Assembly (NCBI GenBank): GCA_963765705.1
Contig: CAVXXJ010000001.1
Coordinates: 415,999-479,998 of the forward strand
Reading direction: 5' to 3'
Source of the DNA: Gaiellasilicea sp963765705
GTDB taxonomy: Bacteria; Actinomycetota; Thermoleophilia; Gaiellales; Gaiellaceae
DNA length: 64,000 nucleotides
Below the pieces are notes generated by a model. That model saw only the letters and a program-made list of their open reading frames with translations, did no database searches and was not told the DNA's origin. Every line of letters starts with the position of its first letter. The stretch's first letter is position 1. Position numbers and translations under genes: made by a program. This document shows, in pieces, positions 9,217 to 19,192 of this stretch.

Positions 9217-10812
9217 CTACTCCGCGGAGAGGAGGAGCGGGTAGTGGGGCTGGCCGCCCGGCTGGACCTCGACCTCGACGCCCGGGTGCTGCTCCCGGAC
9301 GCGGCGCAGCAGCTCGTCCAGCGAGGGCTCGTCCTCGCCGGTGAGCAGCGTCAGGATCTCGCGGCCGTTGGAGAGCAGCCGTTCGGCGACGGCGCCGGCG
9401 ACCTCGTCGAAGTCGGGCGAGGAGGCGACGGCCGTGCCGTCGACGAGCCCGAGCCAGGCGCCCTTCCGCACCTCCACACCGTCCAGCTCGACGTCACGCG
9501 ACGCAACCGTGACCTCACCGGTGGCGACCTGCTCGAGCGCCTCGAGCATCGCCGCCTCGTTCTCGGCGGCGTCCAGGGAAGGCAGATAGCGGACGATCGC
9601 AGCGAGGCCGGCCGGCACCGACCGCGAGGGAATGACTCGGACCGGCTTGTTCGCGAGCTTCGCGGCCTGCTCGGCGGAGAGGATCACGTTCGAGTTGTTG
9701 GGCAGCACGAGCACCTCGGTCGCAGGCGTCGCCTCGATCGCGGCGAGGATGTCGGCGGTCGACGGATTCATCGTCTGGCCGCCCTCGATCACCCGCGTCG
9801 CGCCGTAGCTCTCGAAGAGGCGCCGGTTGCCCGCGCCGGGCACGACCGCGACGACTCCGGTCTCGAGCGTCAGCACGGGGTTCAGGACCGAGGTGATCCG
9901 CTCGGTGCGGTCCTCGGTCTGCTTGTGCATGTTCGCGATCTCGACGCCCTCGATCGTGCCGAGCGCCGTGCCGAGGGCGAGCGCCTTGCCGGGCTCGTCC
10001 GTGTGGACGTGGATCTTGAGCGCGTTCGAGTCGCCGACGACGAGCAGCGAGTCGCCGAGCTGATCGAGCTCGCCTTCGAGCGTCTCGGCGTCCAGATTCT
10101 CGCCCTCGATCATGAAGACCGTGCAGTACTGGAACTCCGACAGCTCCTGGTGCACCGCATCGAGGCCTGCCTCGTGGGCGTCCTCTGCAGGCGCGTCGGG
10201 GAGAGGCTCGCCGGAGAGGGCCGCGGAGACGCCGCGAACGATCTCGAGCAACCCGGCTCCACCCGCGTCGACGACTCCCGCCTCGCGCAGTACGGCGAGC
10301 TGGTCCGGCGTCCGCGCCAGCGCGTCCTCGCCTCGTTCGATCAGCTTCTTCAGGAGCGCCGCCGGCTCCAGATCCGCGTTGCGAGGGTCCTCGGCCTCCT
10401 CGGCGAGCTCGCGGATCACCGACAGCATCGTCCCCTCCACCGGCCGCCGTACGGCGCGGTAGGCGGCATCGCTCGCGGCGCGGAAGGCACGGCGGATCGT
10501 GGCCGCGTCGAGCAGCCCGGCCTCCCCGAGCGCCTCGGCGGCGCCGCGCAGGATCTGCGAGAAGATGACGCCCGAGTTGCCGCGGGCGCCCATCAGCGCC
10601 GCTCGTGTCAGCTCCTTCGCGAGCGTCGCGCGATCGGCGGCGGTCGAGGCGTCGAGCACCTCCATGATCGCGCGCGCGGTCAGCGTCAGGTTCGTGCCGG
10701 TATCGCCGTCCGGGACGGGATAGACGTTGAGATCGTCGATCCGGCGGCGGTTCGCCTCGAGTGTCGCGAGCGCCGCCTGCCCGAGCTCCTTCGCACGCTC
10801 GAGCTCGGTCAC
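9217..10812 (-). CDS. DAK/FakA-like fatty acid kinase subunit
   Basis: 531 residues. An N-terminal DhaL-type kinase domain (about 1-200) carries the nucleotide/Mg motif YPVPDGDTGTN at 31-41 and GARGNSGVI near 90. A middle domain contains DALKIHVHTDE-like sequence (SNALKIHVHTDEP). A C-terminal DegV-like lobe (about 310-531) includes VLPNNSNVILSAEQAA. This three-domain plan matches FakA, which phosphorylates fatty acids presented by DegV/FakB proteins. The GTG start at 10812 overlaps the Asp23 gene stop (GTGA). The order Asp23-FakA-(receiver)-DegV-recG echoes the yloU-yloV-recG region of Bacillus. Confidence 0.88.
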   Translation of the reverse strand: MTELERAKELGQAALATLEANRRRIDDLNVYPVPDGDTGTNLTLTARAIMEVLDASTAADRATLAKELTRAALMGARGNSGVIFSQILRGAAEALGEAGLLDAATIRRAFRAASDAAYRAVRRPVEGTMLSVIRELAEEAEDPRNADLEPAALLKKLIERGEDALARTPDQLAVLREAGVVDAGGAGLLEIVRGVSAALSGEPLPDAPAEDAHEAGLDAVHQELSEFQYCTVFMIEGENLDAETLEGELDQLGDSLLVVGDSNALKIHVHTDEPGKALALGTALGTIEGVEIANMHKQTEDRTERITSVLNPVLTLETGVVAVVPGAGNRRLFESYGATRVIEGGQTMNPSTADILAAIEATPATEVLVLPNNSNVILSAEQAAKLANKPVRVIPSRSVPAGLAAIVRYLPSLDAAENEAAMLEALEQVATGEVTVASRDVELDGVEVRKGAWLGLVDGTAVASSPDFDEVAGAVAERLLSNGREILTLLTGEDEPSLDELLRRVREQHPGVEVEVQPGGQPHYPLLLSAE

Positions 10813-11162
10813 GCGGATCTCCGCACGTCTTCGATGTGCACCTCGACGGCCGCGACCGTCAGCCCGGTCAGGCGCTCGACCTCGTAGGCGACACGCGAGC
10901 GGACGGTCGCGGCGACCTCGGCCAGGTTGAGCCCGTACTCGACGACCACGTGCAGGTCGAGCCGGAGCCCTTCCCGCGAGCCCGAGACCTCGATCCCCTG
11001 CGTCAGCTTGTCGCGCGTCAGCCGGCGCTTCAGTCCCTTGCCGGCCATCCCGACGACGCCGTAGCACTCCGCGGCCGTGTGGCCGACGATCTGCGCGATC
11101 GCCTCGGCGGCGATCGTGATCCGGCCCAGGTCGGACTGCTCCGTGAGGTGTCCCCGCTCCAC
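10809..11162 (-). CDS. Asp23/Gls24 family envelope stress protein
   Basis: 117 residues. The Asp23 domain covers nearly the whole protein: LGRITIAAEAIAQIVGHTA, GVVGMAGKG, then the LDLHVVVEYGLNL strand and VRSRVAYEVERLTGL. Members are small cytosolic proteins linked to envelope homeostasis and commonly sit directly before the FakA-like gene, as here (GTGA overlap). It is the first gene of the FakA-DegV-recG transcript. The 200-base region upstream contains a perfect palindrome that could be regulatory. Confidence 0.87.
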   Translation of the reverse strand: MERGHLTEQSDLGRITIAAEAIAQIVGHTAAECYGVVGMAGKGLKRRLTRDKLTQGIEVSGSREGLRLDLHVVVEYGLNLAEVAATVRSRVAYEVERLTGLTVAAVEVHIEDVRRSA

Positions 11163-11222
11163 GTTCCGCGAGCTTAGACGGTGCCGGCGTCCGGGAGGTT
11201 GCGGCCGACGATCACGGTCTAG

Positions 11223-11236
11223 CGCGTCATGACGCG
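11223..11236. promoter_or_regulatory. 14-bp perfect palindrome upstream of asp23
   Basis: CGCGTCATGACGCG is a perfect dyad lying 60 bases upstream of the Asp23-like gene, in the gap after rpmB. The size and symmetry suit a dimeric repressor site, but no matching regulator is encoded nearby and GC-rich palindromes also arise by chance. Confidence 0.25.
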
Positions 11237-11333
11237 TCGCTCGCGTCGCGTAGGCCGTGGGAACAGTACGGAAATACGGGCCCGCGGCTGGAGCAACGCG
11301 AGCGGCGCGAGGCCGCGCCGGAGGCCGGCTCCG

Positions 11334-11353
11334 CCGGCCGCAGGTGCGGCCGG
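11334..11353 (-). terminator. GC hairpin after rpmB, likely terminator
   Basis: Directly downstream of the rpmB stop on the minus strand, CCGGCCGC and GCGGCCGG form an 8-bp perfect stem around a four-base loop. No U-tract follows, as is common for actinobacterial terminators. A second overlapping GC hairpin (GGCCGG...CCGGCC) lies just beyond. Confidence 0.5.
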
Positions 11354-11363
11354 TCAGGGCGTG

Positions 11364-11555
11364 CTAGAGCGCTTTTTGGACTTTCCCGGCCTTGAGGCAC
11401 CGGGTGCAGACGTATGCGCGCTTGGCAACGCCGTTCAGGAGGATGCGCACCTTCTGGAGGTTCGGGTTGAAGCGTCGGCGGGTCGCAACCATCGAGTGGC
11501 TCCGGTTGTTCCCGAACGACGGCTTCTTGCCGCAGGTGACGCAGACCTTGGACAT
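11364..11555 (-). CDS. rpmB: 50S ribosomal protein L28
   Basis: 63 residues, normal for L28. It starts MSKVCVTCGKKPSFGNN and contains RRRFNPNLQKVRI. It is the zinc-binding (C+) form, with Cys pairs at 5/8 and 50/53 (CVTC and CTRC). It is a single-gene unit, with a GC hairpin behind it and a divergent mltG in front. The ATG at 11555 is the only plausible start. Confidence 0.95.
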   Translation of the reverse strand: MSKVCVTCGKKPSFGNNRSHSMVATRRRFNPNLQKVRILLNGVAKRAYVCTRCLKAGKVQKAL

Positions 11556-11631
11556 CGGCCGCGGAGTCTAGCAGCCGTCCGGCGTCAAGTAACAGCCTGT
11601 TACTTGGCTGACGCTACGCTTTTCAACCGAT

Positions 11632-12429
11632 ATGCGCCGCCTGCTTCCGCTCCTCGTTCTCGCAGCCGTCTGCGCCCAGTCGGCCGGCGCGGCGTCGACG
11701 CCGACACTGAGCATCATCTTCCCGGAGGGCTTGTCTGTCAGGCAGATGGCTGACCAGGCCGCACACGTGCGCCGGATCGCGCTCCGCAAGTACGGCGTCA
11801 CGCCCCGGCTGAGCGGCTCCACCTACGCCGCGGCGACCCGCACCGCAAGGGCTCCGGCGGCATTCAGGCCGTTCCTGAAACGGCGGAGCGTCGAAGGGTT
11901 CCTGTTTCCGTCGACCTACTTCTTCGAGCCGTCGTCGAGCGCCGCGAGCCTCGTCGGCAGGCAGATGGAGACGTTCGAGCGGGAGTGGAAGAAGCTCGAC
12001 CTGCGCGCGGCCAAGGCACGCAAGCGCACGCCGTACGACGTGCTCACGATCGCCTCGCTCGTGGAGAGGGAAGCCGCGCTCGCCGCGGAGCGTCCGCTCA
12101 TCGCCGCTGTGATCTCCAACCGGCTCGACATCGGCATGCCGCTCGCGATCGACGCCTCGCTCCGGTACGGACTCGGCGTCCAGGGCACGAAGTCGCTCAC
12201 GGTCGCCCATCTGCGCAGCAACACGCCGTACAACACGCACCGTTTCAAGGGACTTCCGCCGACGCCGATCACGAATCCGGGCCTGCCCTCGATGCGGGCG
12301 GCGGCCAAGCCCGCCGCGGTCGACTACCTCTTCTACCTGCGAAAACCGAACAGCCGAGCCCACTTCTTCACCGCCGACGAGCAGGAGTTCTGTGCCAAGG
12401 CGATCGAGTACGGCTACAGGGGCTGCTAG
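11632..12429 (+). CDS. MltG-like endolytic murein transglycosylase
   Basis: 265 residues. An N-terminal signal segment (MRRLLPLLVLAAVCAQSAGA) should export or anchor the protein. The YceG/MltG domain is recognisable from IIFPEGLSVRQMAD, GFLFPSTYFF, the catalytic-site block IASLVEREA (candidate catalytic Glu at residue 145) and NTPYNTHRFKGLPPTPITNPG. The family cleaves nascent glycan strands during peptidoglycan synthesis. It is shorter than E. coli MltG (340) because the LysM-like N-terminal part is reduced to about 60 residues. It stands alone on the plus strand, and its stop shares CTAG with the convergent ribH. Confidence 0.85.
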   Translation: MRRLLPLLVLAAVCAQSAGAASTPTLSIIFPEGLSVRQMADQAAHVRRIALRKYGVTPRLSGSTYAAATRTARAPAAFRPFLKRRSVEGFLFPSTYFFEPSSSAASLVGRQMETFEREWKKLDLRAAKARKRTPYDVLTIASLVEREAALAAERPLIAAVISNRLDIGMPLAIDASLRYGLGVQGTKSLTVAHLRSNTPYNTHRFKGLPPTPITNPGLPSMRAAAKPAAVDYLFYLRKPNSRAHFFTADEQEFCAKAIEYGYRGC

Positions 12430-13045
12430 CGCTGTGCGGCGGCGCGGAGCTGCGCGAAGACGTCGGCCATCTCGAGCCCGGTGCGTGCGGCCTCGGCGCC
12501 CTTCTCGAGCCGGTCGTCGGCCTGCTCGGCCTCCTCGAGCGTGAGCACGCCGAAGGCGACGGGCACACCCGTCTCGAGCGCGGCGAGCTGAAGACCCGAC
12601 GCGGCCTCGCCCGCGACGAAGTCGAAGTGCGGCGTATCGCCCCGGATCACGCAGCCGAGAGCGACGATGCAGGCGTAGCGACGGGTCTTCGCGAGCGCCA
12701 TCGCCGCGATCGGCAGCTCGAACGCACCCGGCACCGGCATCACCGTGATCGCGTCGCGCGCGACACCGGCCGCCTCGAGCTCCGCCAGAGCTCCTTCCAG
12801 CAGCCTGGACGTGACCGCGCCGTTGAAGCGGCTGACGACGATCCCGACCGCGCGCCGCGTTCCCTCCGGCTTGCCTTCGAGGGTCCCGTAGCCGTCCGGG
12901 ACCGAGAACTCCCCCTCGGCGTGCTCCGCGGAGGGTCCGGCGGGCTGCGCGTCCTCTTCGAGCTCCTCCTCGACCACGAGGTCGACGACCGGGTCGTCCG
13001 TCTCCGGCGGCTCGGCGGGCGCGGGGGTCTCGGGCCAGCGCTCGC

Positions 13046-13049
<4 letters not shown>
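12426..13049 (-). CDS. ribH: 6,7-dimethyl-8-ribityllumazine synthase
   Basis: Condenses the ribityl-pyrimidine with dihydroxybutanone phosphate in riboflavin synthesis. The core matches at IVVSRFNG, PVPGAFELP and GCVIRGDTPHFDFVA (catalytic His in TPHF). The protein is 207 residues, about 50 longer than usual, because the ATG at 13049 adds an acidic, proline-rich N-terminal tail (VVDLVVEEELEEDAQP region) before the domain begins near residue 60. The start overlaps ribBA by ATGA, which supports it. No nearer ATG or GTG gives a better fit except within the tail. Confidence 0.93.
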
Positions 13050-14314
<1,265 letters not shown>

Positions 14315-14316
14315 CG

Positions 14317-14884
14317 TCACGGCCGCATCGTACCGGGGAGCAGTTTCTCGACGTACTTGGCAAGCACATCCGTCTCCAGATTGACGTTGTCTCCGGAGAC
14401 AAGATGCGACAGCGTCGTCTCGGCGAGCGTGTGCGGGATCAGCGCGACGTCGAATCCCGTCTCGTCGACTCCAGCAACGGTCAGCGAGACGCCGTCCACG
14501 GCGATCGAGCCCTTCTCGACGCAGTAGCGCAGCAGCTCGTCGGCCGCCTCGATCCGGACGCGAACACCGTCGCGCTCCGGCTCCACCGAGGCGACACGGC
14601 CGACGCCGTCGACGTGACCCTGCACCTGGTGGCCACCGAGCGGATCGCCGGCACGGAGAGCGGGCTCGACGTTGACGGGGCCGGCGAACGGCTTCACGCG
14701 GGCCAGCGTCTCGGGGACGACGTCGAAGGCAAGCCGTCCGCCGCCGTTCTCGACCACCGTCAGGCAGACGCCGTGCGATCGCCACCGAGTCTCCGACCTC
14801 CGCGACGGTGCGGCAGTCGACGACGAGCCGTCCGTCCTCGAACGAGACGACCTCCCCCACTTCGCGCACGAGCCCTGTGAACAC
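14317..14884 (-). CDS. ribE: riboflavin synthase alpha chain (frameshifted)
   Basis: Last step of riboflavin synthesis, dismutating two lumazine molecules. The N-terminal 37 codons (MFTGLVREVGEVVSF ... EVGDSVAIA) and the remainder (VVENGGGRLAFDVVPETL ... LLPGTMRP) are in adjacent frames. Removing a single base at 14775 restores Ala-Ile-Asp-Gly-Val-Cys-Leu-Thr-Val, the conserved family sequence. The second barrel repeat is visible as HQVQGHVDGVG and IAVDGVSLTVAGV. Restored length is about 188 residues, slightly under the usual 200. It lies between ribD (9 bases) and ribBA. As the gene should be essential for making riboflavin, a base-call error is plausible. Confidence 0.88.
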
Positions 14885-14893
14885 GGTTCTAGG

Positions 14894-15829
14894 TTACGGC
14901 TCGCGAACGTAGGCCTCTACGAGAACGTCCTCGCCTACCGGCCTGGTCGTCATGTGGGCGAGCGCGAGCGGCGCATCGAGCCGGTCTGTGAGGCGCGGCC
15001 CGAAGCCGGAGAGCGTCGGCGCGACGAAGAGCAGGAGCTTGTCGACGAGCCCGGCGCGGAGAAAGGCGCCGGCGAGCGTCGGCCCGCCTTCGAGCAGAAC
15101 GGACTGGACGCCCTCGGAGGCGAGCGCACGGAGCTCCTCCTCGAGCGGGCCCGATCGCAGCTCGAGCTCGGAGCCCTCGGGGAGCGGACCGGTGCCGAAC
15201 GCAAGCCGGCGGGGCTGCCGCGTTGCGTCGACGTCGCGGGCGTCGAGGCGGGGGTTCTCCAGCCGCACGGTGCCCATGCCGACAGCCACGGCGTCCGAAG
15301 CCGCGCGGAGCTCGTGCACGAGCCGGCGGGATTGCTCCCCGGAGACCCAGCGCGAGCCGGGAACGGTGACGCGGCCGTCGAGCGTGACCGCCGCCTTGTA
15401 GGTGACGAAGGGCCGGCCCTGCGCGACCCAGGTGCGCCAGGCCTCGTTCTGGCGCCGAGCCTCGACGCTGTCTGCAAGCTCGACCTCGACCCCCTCGGCC
15501 TCGAGCCGCTCCAGCCCGCCCGCCGCCTCGGGGTTCGGGTCGCCCGAGCCGGCCACGACGCGGGCGATCCCGGCCGCGAGCACGGCGTCGACGCACGGCG
15601 GAGTCGTACCGTGGTGCGCGCAGGGCTCCATCGTCACGTAGAGCGTCGCGCCGCGCGCCAGCTCGCCGGCGGCCTCGAGCGCGACGATCTCTCCGTGCCG
15701 GCCTGCGACCTCGGTTGCGCCCTCGCCGACGATCTCGTCCCCGGCGACGACGACCGCGCCGACTGTCGGCTTCGGATAGGCCCTGCCGCGCGCGCTCTCG
15801 GCGAGCTCCAGGGCTCGCTGCAAGCTCAT
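14894..15829 (-). CDS. ribD: riboflavin pyrimidine deaminase/reductase RibD
   Basis: 311 residues. The deaminase domain (1-145) has the zinc motif GRHGEIVAL and EPCAHHGTTPPC. The reductase domain (about 150-311) begins FVTYKAAVTLDGRV and includes SVLLEGGPTLAGAFL. It performs the second and third steps of riboflavin synthesis. The ATG at 15829 overlaps the rpe stop by ATGA. It is somewhat shorter than the E. coli enzyme (367) but both active sites are complete. Confidence 0.95.
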   Translation of the reverse strand: MSLQRALELAESARGRAYPKPTVGAVVVAGDEIVGEGATEVAGRHGEIVALEAAGELARGATLYVTMEPCAHHGTTPPCVDAVLAAGIARVVAGSGDPNPEAAGGLERLEAEGVEVELADSVEARRQNEAWRTWVAQGRPFVTYKAAVTLDGRVTVPGSRWVSGEQSRRLVHELRAASDAVAVGMGTVRLENPRLDARDVDATRQPRRLAFGTGPLPEGSELELRSGPLEEELRALASEGVQSVLLEGGPTLAGAFLRAGLVDKLLLFVAPTLSGFGPRLTDRLDAPLALAHMTTRPVGEDVLVEAYVREP

Positions 15830-16500
15830 GCCAGTGCGTCGACCAAGCTGCGGTAGGCCCGGGCGAGATCCTGTTGGGCGAAGATGCCGCTGCCGACGAC
15901 GAGCAGGTCGGCGCCCGCGTCGCGCACGCGCTGGACGTTGTCCTGCTTGACGCCTCCGTCCACCTGCACGAAGCAGTCGACCAGCGTGCGCAGCCGCGCG
16001 ATCCGCTCGTACGAGCTCTCCATCAGCTCCTGGCCGGAGTAGCCGGGGTTGATCGACATGCAGAGGCAGAGGTCCGCGCCCTGATTCGCCGCCTCCGCAG
16101 CCTCCTCGACCGCCGTCCCGGGGTTGAACGCGACACCGGCCTCGAGCCCGTGCGCACGCGCCTGAGCGATCACGCCGGCGACGTCGTCCACGGCCTCGAC
16201 GTGGAACGTGACGCTGTCGCCGCCCGACTCCGCGAACTCGGGGAAGTGGTGCGCCGGATCGTCGACCATCAGGTGGCAGTCGATGCGTCCGCCCTGCTCG
16301 TGGATCATCGGCGCGATCGAGCGCAGCACGACCGGCCCGATCGTCACGGGCGGGACGAAGTGGCCGTCGCCGACGTCGAAGTGGAAGACGCGGACGCCCG
16401 CATCCAGCAGGTGCTGGACCTGCTCGCCGAGATTCGCGAAGTCCGCCGCGTACAGCGACGGCTCGATCTCGACTGTCCGCACCCAGTCGCGCCAAGCCAC
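15826..16500 (-). CDS. rpe: ribulose-phosphate 3-epimerase
   Basis: 224 residues, TIM barrel. Motifs are IEPSLYAADFANL, the metal-binding HFDVGDGHFVPP, HLMVDDP and the C-terminal phosphate site VDGGVKQDNV / LLVVGSGIF. It interconverts ribulose- and xylulose-5-phosphate in the pentose phosphate pathway. Placed between rsmB and ribD, it may supply ribulose 5-phosphate, the substrate of RibB, so metabolic grouping with the rib genes makes sense. Confidence 0.95.
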   Translation of the reverse strand: MAWRDWVRTVEIEPSLYAADFANLGEQVQHLLDAGVRVFHFDVGDGHFVPPVTIGPVVLRSIAPMIHEQGGRIDCHLMVDDPAHHFPEFAESGGDSVTFHVEAVDDVAGVIAQARAHGLEAGVAFNPGTAVEEAAEAANQGADLCLCMSINPGYSGQELMESSYERIARLRTLVDCFVQVDGGVKQDNVQRVRDAGADLLVVGSGIFAQQDLARAYRSLVDALA

Positions 16501-16521
16501 GGGTCGATCTTAGACGCGGGC

Positions 16522-17731
16522 CTACACGCGGAGGCGCGCGATGAAGAACCCACTCGTCCGGTGGACGTGCGGCAGGGTCTGGAGGAACTCCGGGCGGCGG
16601 GCGTGACGGAACTGCGCCCACCCCTCGATCGGCTCGACCTCGAGGTCCGATGCGTCGACCACCGCCTCGGACTCGTCGGCGTTGACGGTGCACACCGAGT
16701 AGACGATCGTGCCGCCGGGGCGCACGCGCTCCGCGGCGGCGCGGAGCAACTCCAGCTGCAGCTCCGGCAGCGGGCTCGACCGCCAGCGGAGATCGGGGCG
16801 CGCCGCCAGGACGCCGAGGCCGGAGCAGGGCGCGTCCACGAGCGCCCGGTCGAACCCGGTCAGCTCCGGCGGCAGCGCGCGCCCGTCCGCGTGCACGACC
16901 GTGACGTGGTCGGCGCCGAGCCGGCGAGCGTTCTCCTCGAGCTCACGCGCCCTGGCCTCGTTCACCTCGACGGCGACGACCTCCCCGGCGAGCATCGTCG
17001 CCTTGCCGCCCGGCGCCGCGCAGAGGTCGAGCACCCGCTCTCCCGGAACCGAGCCGACGCAGAGCCCGGCGAGCTGGGAGCCACGGCTCTGCGGCCAGAT
17101 CTCGCCGTTTTCCAGGGCTTTCTCGTCGACCCGCGTCACCTCCCAGGCGTTCGGAATGTCCGTTTCGGACCCGTCCGGGGACTGTCCCCGGACATGTCTG
17201 ACAACGACAGGAGGCGGCTCGTTCTGCGCCCGCATCAGGGCAAGCGCAGCCTCCTCTCCGAGATCGCGCCGCCAGAGCTCCCAGACCCAGTCGGGGTAGG
17301 AGTGCTTGAGCGGGCCTTCGGGCAGCGACGGCGAGGAGTGGCTCGATCCCATCCGCGAGCCGCCGGAGCACGGCGTTCGTGAAGGGGACCGCCCGCTCCA
17401 GCTTCGCCGCACGGACGAGCTCGACCGATTCGTTCACGGCGGCGTAGCGCGGCACGCCGTCCAGGTAGCCGAGCTGGAACGCGCCCAGCCGGAGCGCCGC
17501 CAGCACCGGCGGATCCAGCTTGCGCACCGGCCGCTTGCCAAGCGTCTCGATCGCATGGTCGAGCGTCCGCTGCCGCTGGACCGAGCCGAAGGCGAGCTGC
17601 CGCGCGAGCGAGCGGTCGCGGTCGTCCAGGCCGGCGGAGGCGCTGCGCAGCGCCCGGTCGGCGTATGCGCCCTCCTCGGCGACCCGGACGAGCACGTCGT
17701 AGGCCGCCTGCCGAGCCGGCGCGACTTTCAC
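16522..17731 (-). CDS. rsmB: 16S rRNA (cytosine967-C5)-methyltransferase (frameshifted)
   Basis: The N-terminal NusB-like RNA-binding domain (ARQAAYDVLVRVAEEGAYAD ... FTNAVLRRLADG) is followed by a SAM-dependent methyltransferase with VLDLCAAPGGKATML, DAPCSGLG (catalytic Cys) and the VYSVCTVNADE Cys. The first about 130 codons and the rest are in different frames. The join is near 17328, where loss of one base (for example the A there) gives Ala-Ala-Leu-Pro-Glu-Gly-Pro-Leu-Lys-His, the family sequence. A second oddity is an insertion-like palindrome at 17166-17198 within the methyltransferase part. It lies between fmt (ATGA overlap) and rpe, the standard order. Confidence 0.88.
17166..17198 (-). 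repeat. GGGACAGTCCC palindromic element inside rsmB
   Basis: GTCCGGGGAC and GTCCCCGGAC form a perfect 10-bp inverted repeat around one base (17173-17193). Read on the minus strand the 33 bases align with the element at 21158-21192, differing mainly by one-base changes at matching places in both arms. It encodes RHVRGQSPDGSETD in RsmB, a stretch lying between conserved blocks where homologues are usually short. It resembles REP-type repeats spread by RAYT transposases. Confidence 0.65.
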
Positions 17732-18513
17732 CTGAGGCCGCGGACGAAGGCGTCGTAGTCCATCCGCCGGCCGCCCTCGGGCTGCACCTCGAGCGGCACG
17801 AGCTGGCCGTCCTCGAGCTTCGCCTTCCAGATCGTCACGGGCCGCCCGTGCAGCTCGCCGCGCGCACCGATGTGCGGCGAGAGCGCACGGATCCGGTTCA
17901 GGCTCTCGACCGGACGCGACAGGTCGAGCAGGCGGTCGTCGGGCTCGATCTTCGCCGCGTAGCTCTCCTCGCCCTCCTGGGGCCGGAAAACGGGATCGGG
18001 CAGCACCTCGTCGAGCAGCTCGACGGCGAGCTCGGCGGCGCGTGCGTAGACGGCTCCGGCGTCGTCCTCCGGCGTGACGAGAAAGCCACGCTGCGCGGCG
18101 ATCGGGCCTGCATCGAGCTCCTTCACGGTCTCGTGGATCGTGACGCCGGTCTCTGCGTCGCCCGCCAGCAGCGCGCGCTCGACCGGAGCGGCGCCGCGCC
18201 AGCGGGGCAGCAGCGACGGGTGCACGTTCAGCCAGAGACCGCGGCCGAGCAGATCCTCCGGGATCAGCAGGCCGTAGGCGACCACGACGACCGTGTCGGC
18301 GGGGAGCTCGAGCTCGGCCGTCGGCCGCTCGGGCTGGAGCACCGGGATCCCGAGCCGTTCCGCCGTGAGCTTGGCCGGAGGTGCGGCGACCTTGCGGCCG
18401 CGCCCCGCAGGCCGGTCGGGCCTCGTCAGCAGCGCGGCGACGTCGTGCTTCGCAGCGAGCCGCTCGAGGACGTCCGCACCGAAGGGCGCCGTGGCGGCTA
18501 CGACAAGGTTCAC
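17728..18513 (-). CDS. fmt: methionyl-tRNA formyltransferase
   Basis: 261 residues; the family is usually about 310. It formylates initiator Met-tRNA. The catalytic core is intact: LLTRPDRPAGRGRKVAAPP, the formyl-transfer block VVVAYGLLIPEDLL and LNVHPSLLPRWRGAAPVERA, then GVTIHETVKELDAGPI. The C-terminal OB-like tRNA-binding domain is present but abbreviated, ending at DYDAFVRGLR. It is coupled to rsmB by ATGA and sits 13 bases after def, the usual partner that removes the formyl group. Confidence 0.93.
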   Translation of the reverse strand: MNLVVAATAPFGADVLERLAAKHDVAALLTRPDRPAGRGRKVAAPPAKLTAERLGIPVLQPERPTAELELPADTVVVVAYGLLIPEDLLGRGLWLNVHPSLLPRWRGAAPVERALLAGDAETGVTIHETVKELDAGPIAAQRGFLVTPEDDAGAVYARAAELAVELLDEVLPDPVFRPQEGEESYAAKIEPDDRLLDLSRPVESLNRIRALSPHIGARGELHGRPVTIWKAKLEDGQLVPLEVQPEGGRRMDYDAFVRGLR

Positions 18514-18526
18514 GTACGGAGGCTAA

Positions 18527-19117
18527 CTAGATCGTCTTGCGCAGCGTGGCGAGCGCCTCGCGGCGCGACTCGTCGTCCGTCCGCTCGAGCATCAGCACGC
18601 CCTCCAGGTGGTCGAGCTCGTGCTGGACGACGCGGGCGTCCATCTCCTCGAGCTCGAGCCGCAGCGGCTCGCCGCGGACGTCCTGCCCCACGATCGTCAC
18701 ACCGAGCGCGCGCTCGACCGGCACGAGCACTCCATGGAGCGAGAGGCAGCCTTCGTCGGCGATCTCGGTGTCTTCCGTTCGGTCGGTGATCTCGGGATTG
18801 ACGATCGCGGTCACGTCGTCCGCACCGGCGGCGTGGAAGACGAACAGCCGCTGGAGGACGCCGACCTGGGTGGCGGCGAGCCCGACCCCGCGCGCGTCGT
18901 GCATCAGGTGCGCCATCCGGTCGGCGAGCCGCGCCAGGTCGTCGTCGAACTGCTCGACCTCGCGCGCGCGCATCCGCAGGACGGCATCCGGGTACTGGCG
19001 AATCTGCGCCAGCGCGACGCGACGGCGTGCCTGAGCTTGAGCGTCGAGCGGTCGTTCCTCGCTCTCCTCACGCTCCTCGTCTTCGTCTTCCGGGTGCACG
19101 CCACCCTCAGCCGCCAT
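18527..19117 (-). CDS. def: peptide deformylase
   Basis: 196 residues. All three metalloenzyme motifs are present: GVGLAATQVG, EGCLSLHG and QHELDHLEG (Fe/Zn ligands Cys and two His). It removes the N-formyl group from nascent proteins. The ATG at 19117 gives a charged 35-residue extension (HPEDEDEEREESEERP) before the domain; a GTG at about residue 34 would give a conventional length, so the true start is uncertain. It is followed by fmt. Confidence 0.93.
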   Translation of the reverse strand: MAAEGGVHPEDEDEEREESEERPLDAQAQARRRVALAQIRQYPDAVLRMRAREVEQFDDDLARLADRMAHLMHDARGVGLAATQVGVLQRLFVFHAAGADDVTAIVNPEITDRTEDTEIADEGCLSLHGVLVPVERALGVTIVGQDVRGEPLRLELEEMDARVVQHELDHLEGVLMLERTDDESRREALATLRKTI

Positions 19118-19192
19118 GCGACGAGTCTAGTCATACTGAACCTGGTTTCCGTCCCTCAGATGAGGGATGCGCTGTTGTCAGTTTTGTAATCA

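Noticed and set aside
15826..15840. FMN riboswitch before ribD
   Set aside because: ribD overlaps the rpe stop; there is no leader to hold an FMN element, and none of its conserved blocks was seen elsewhere in the block.
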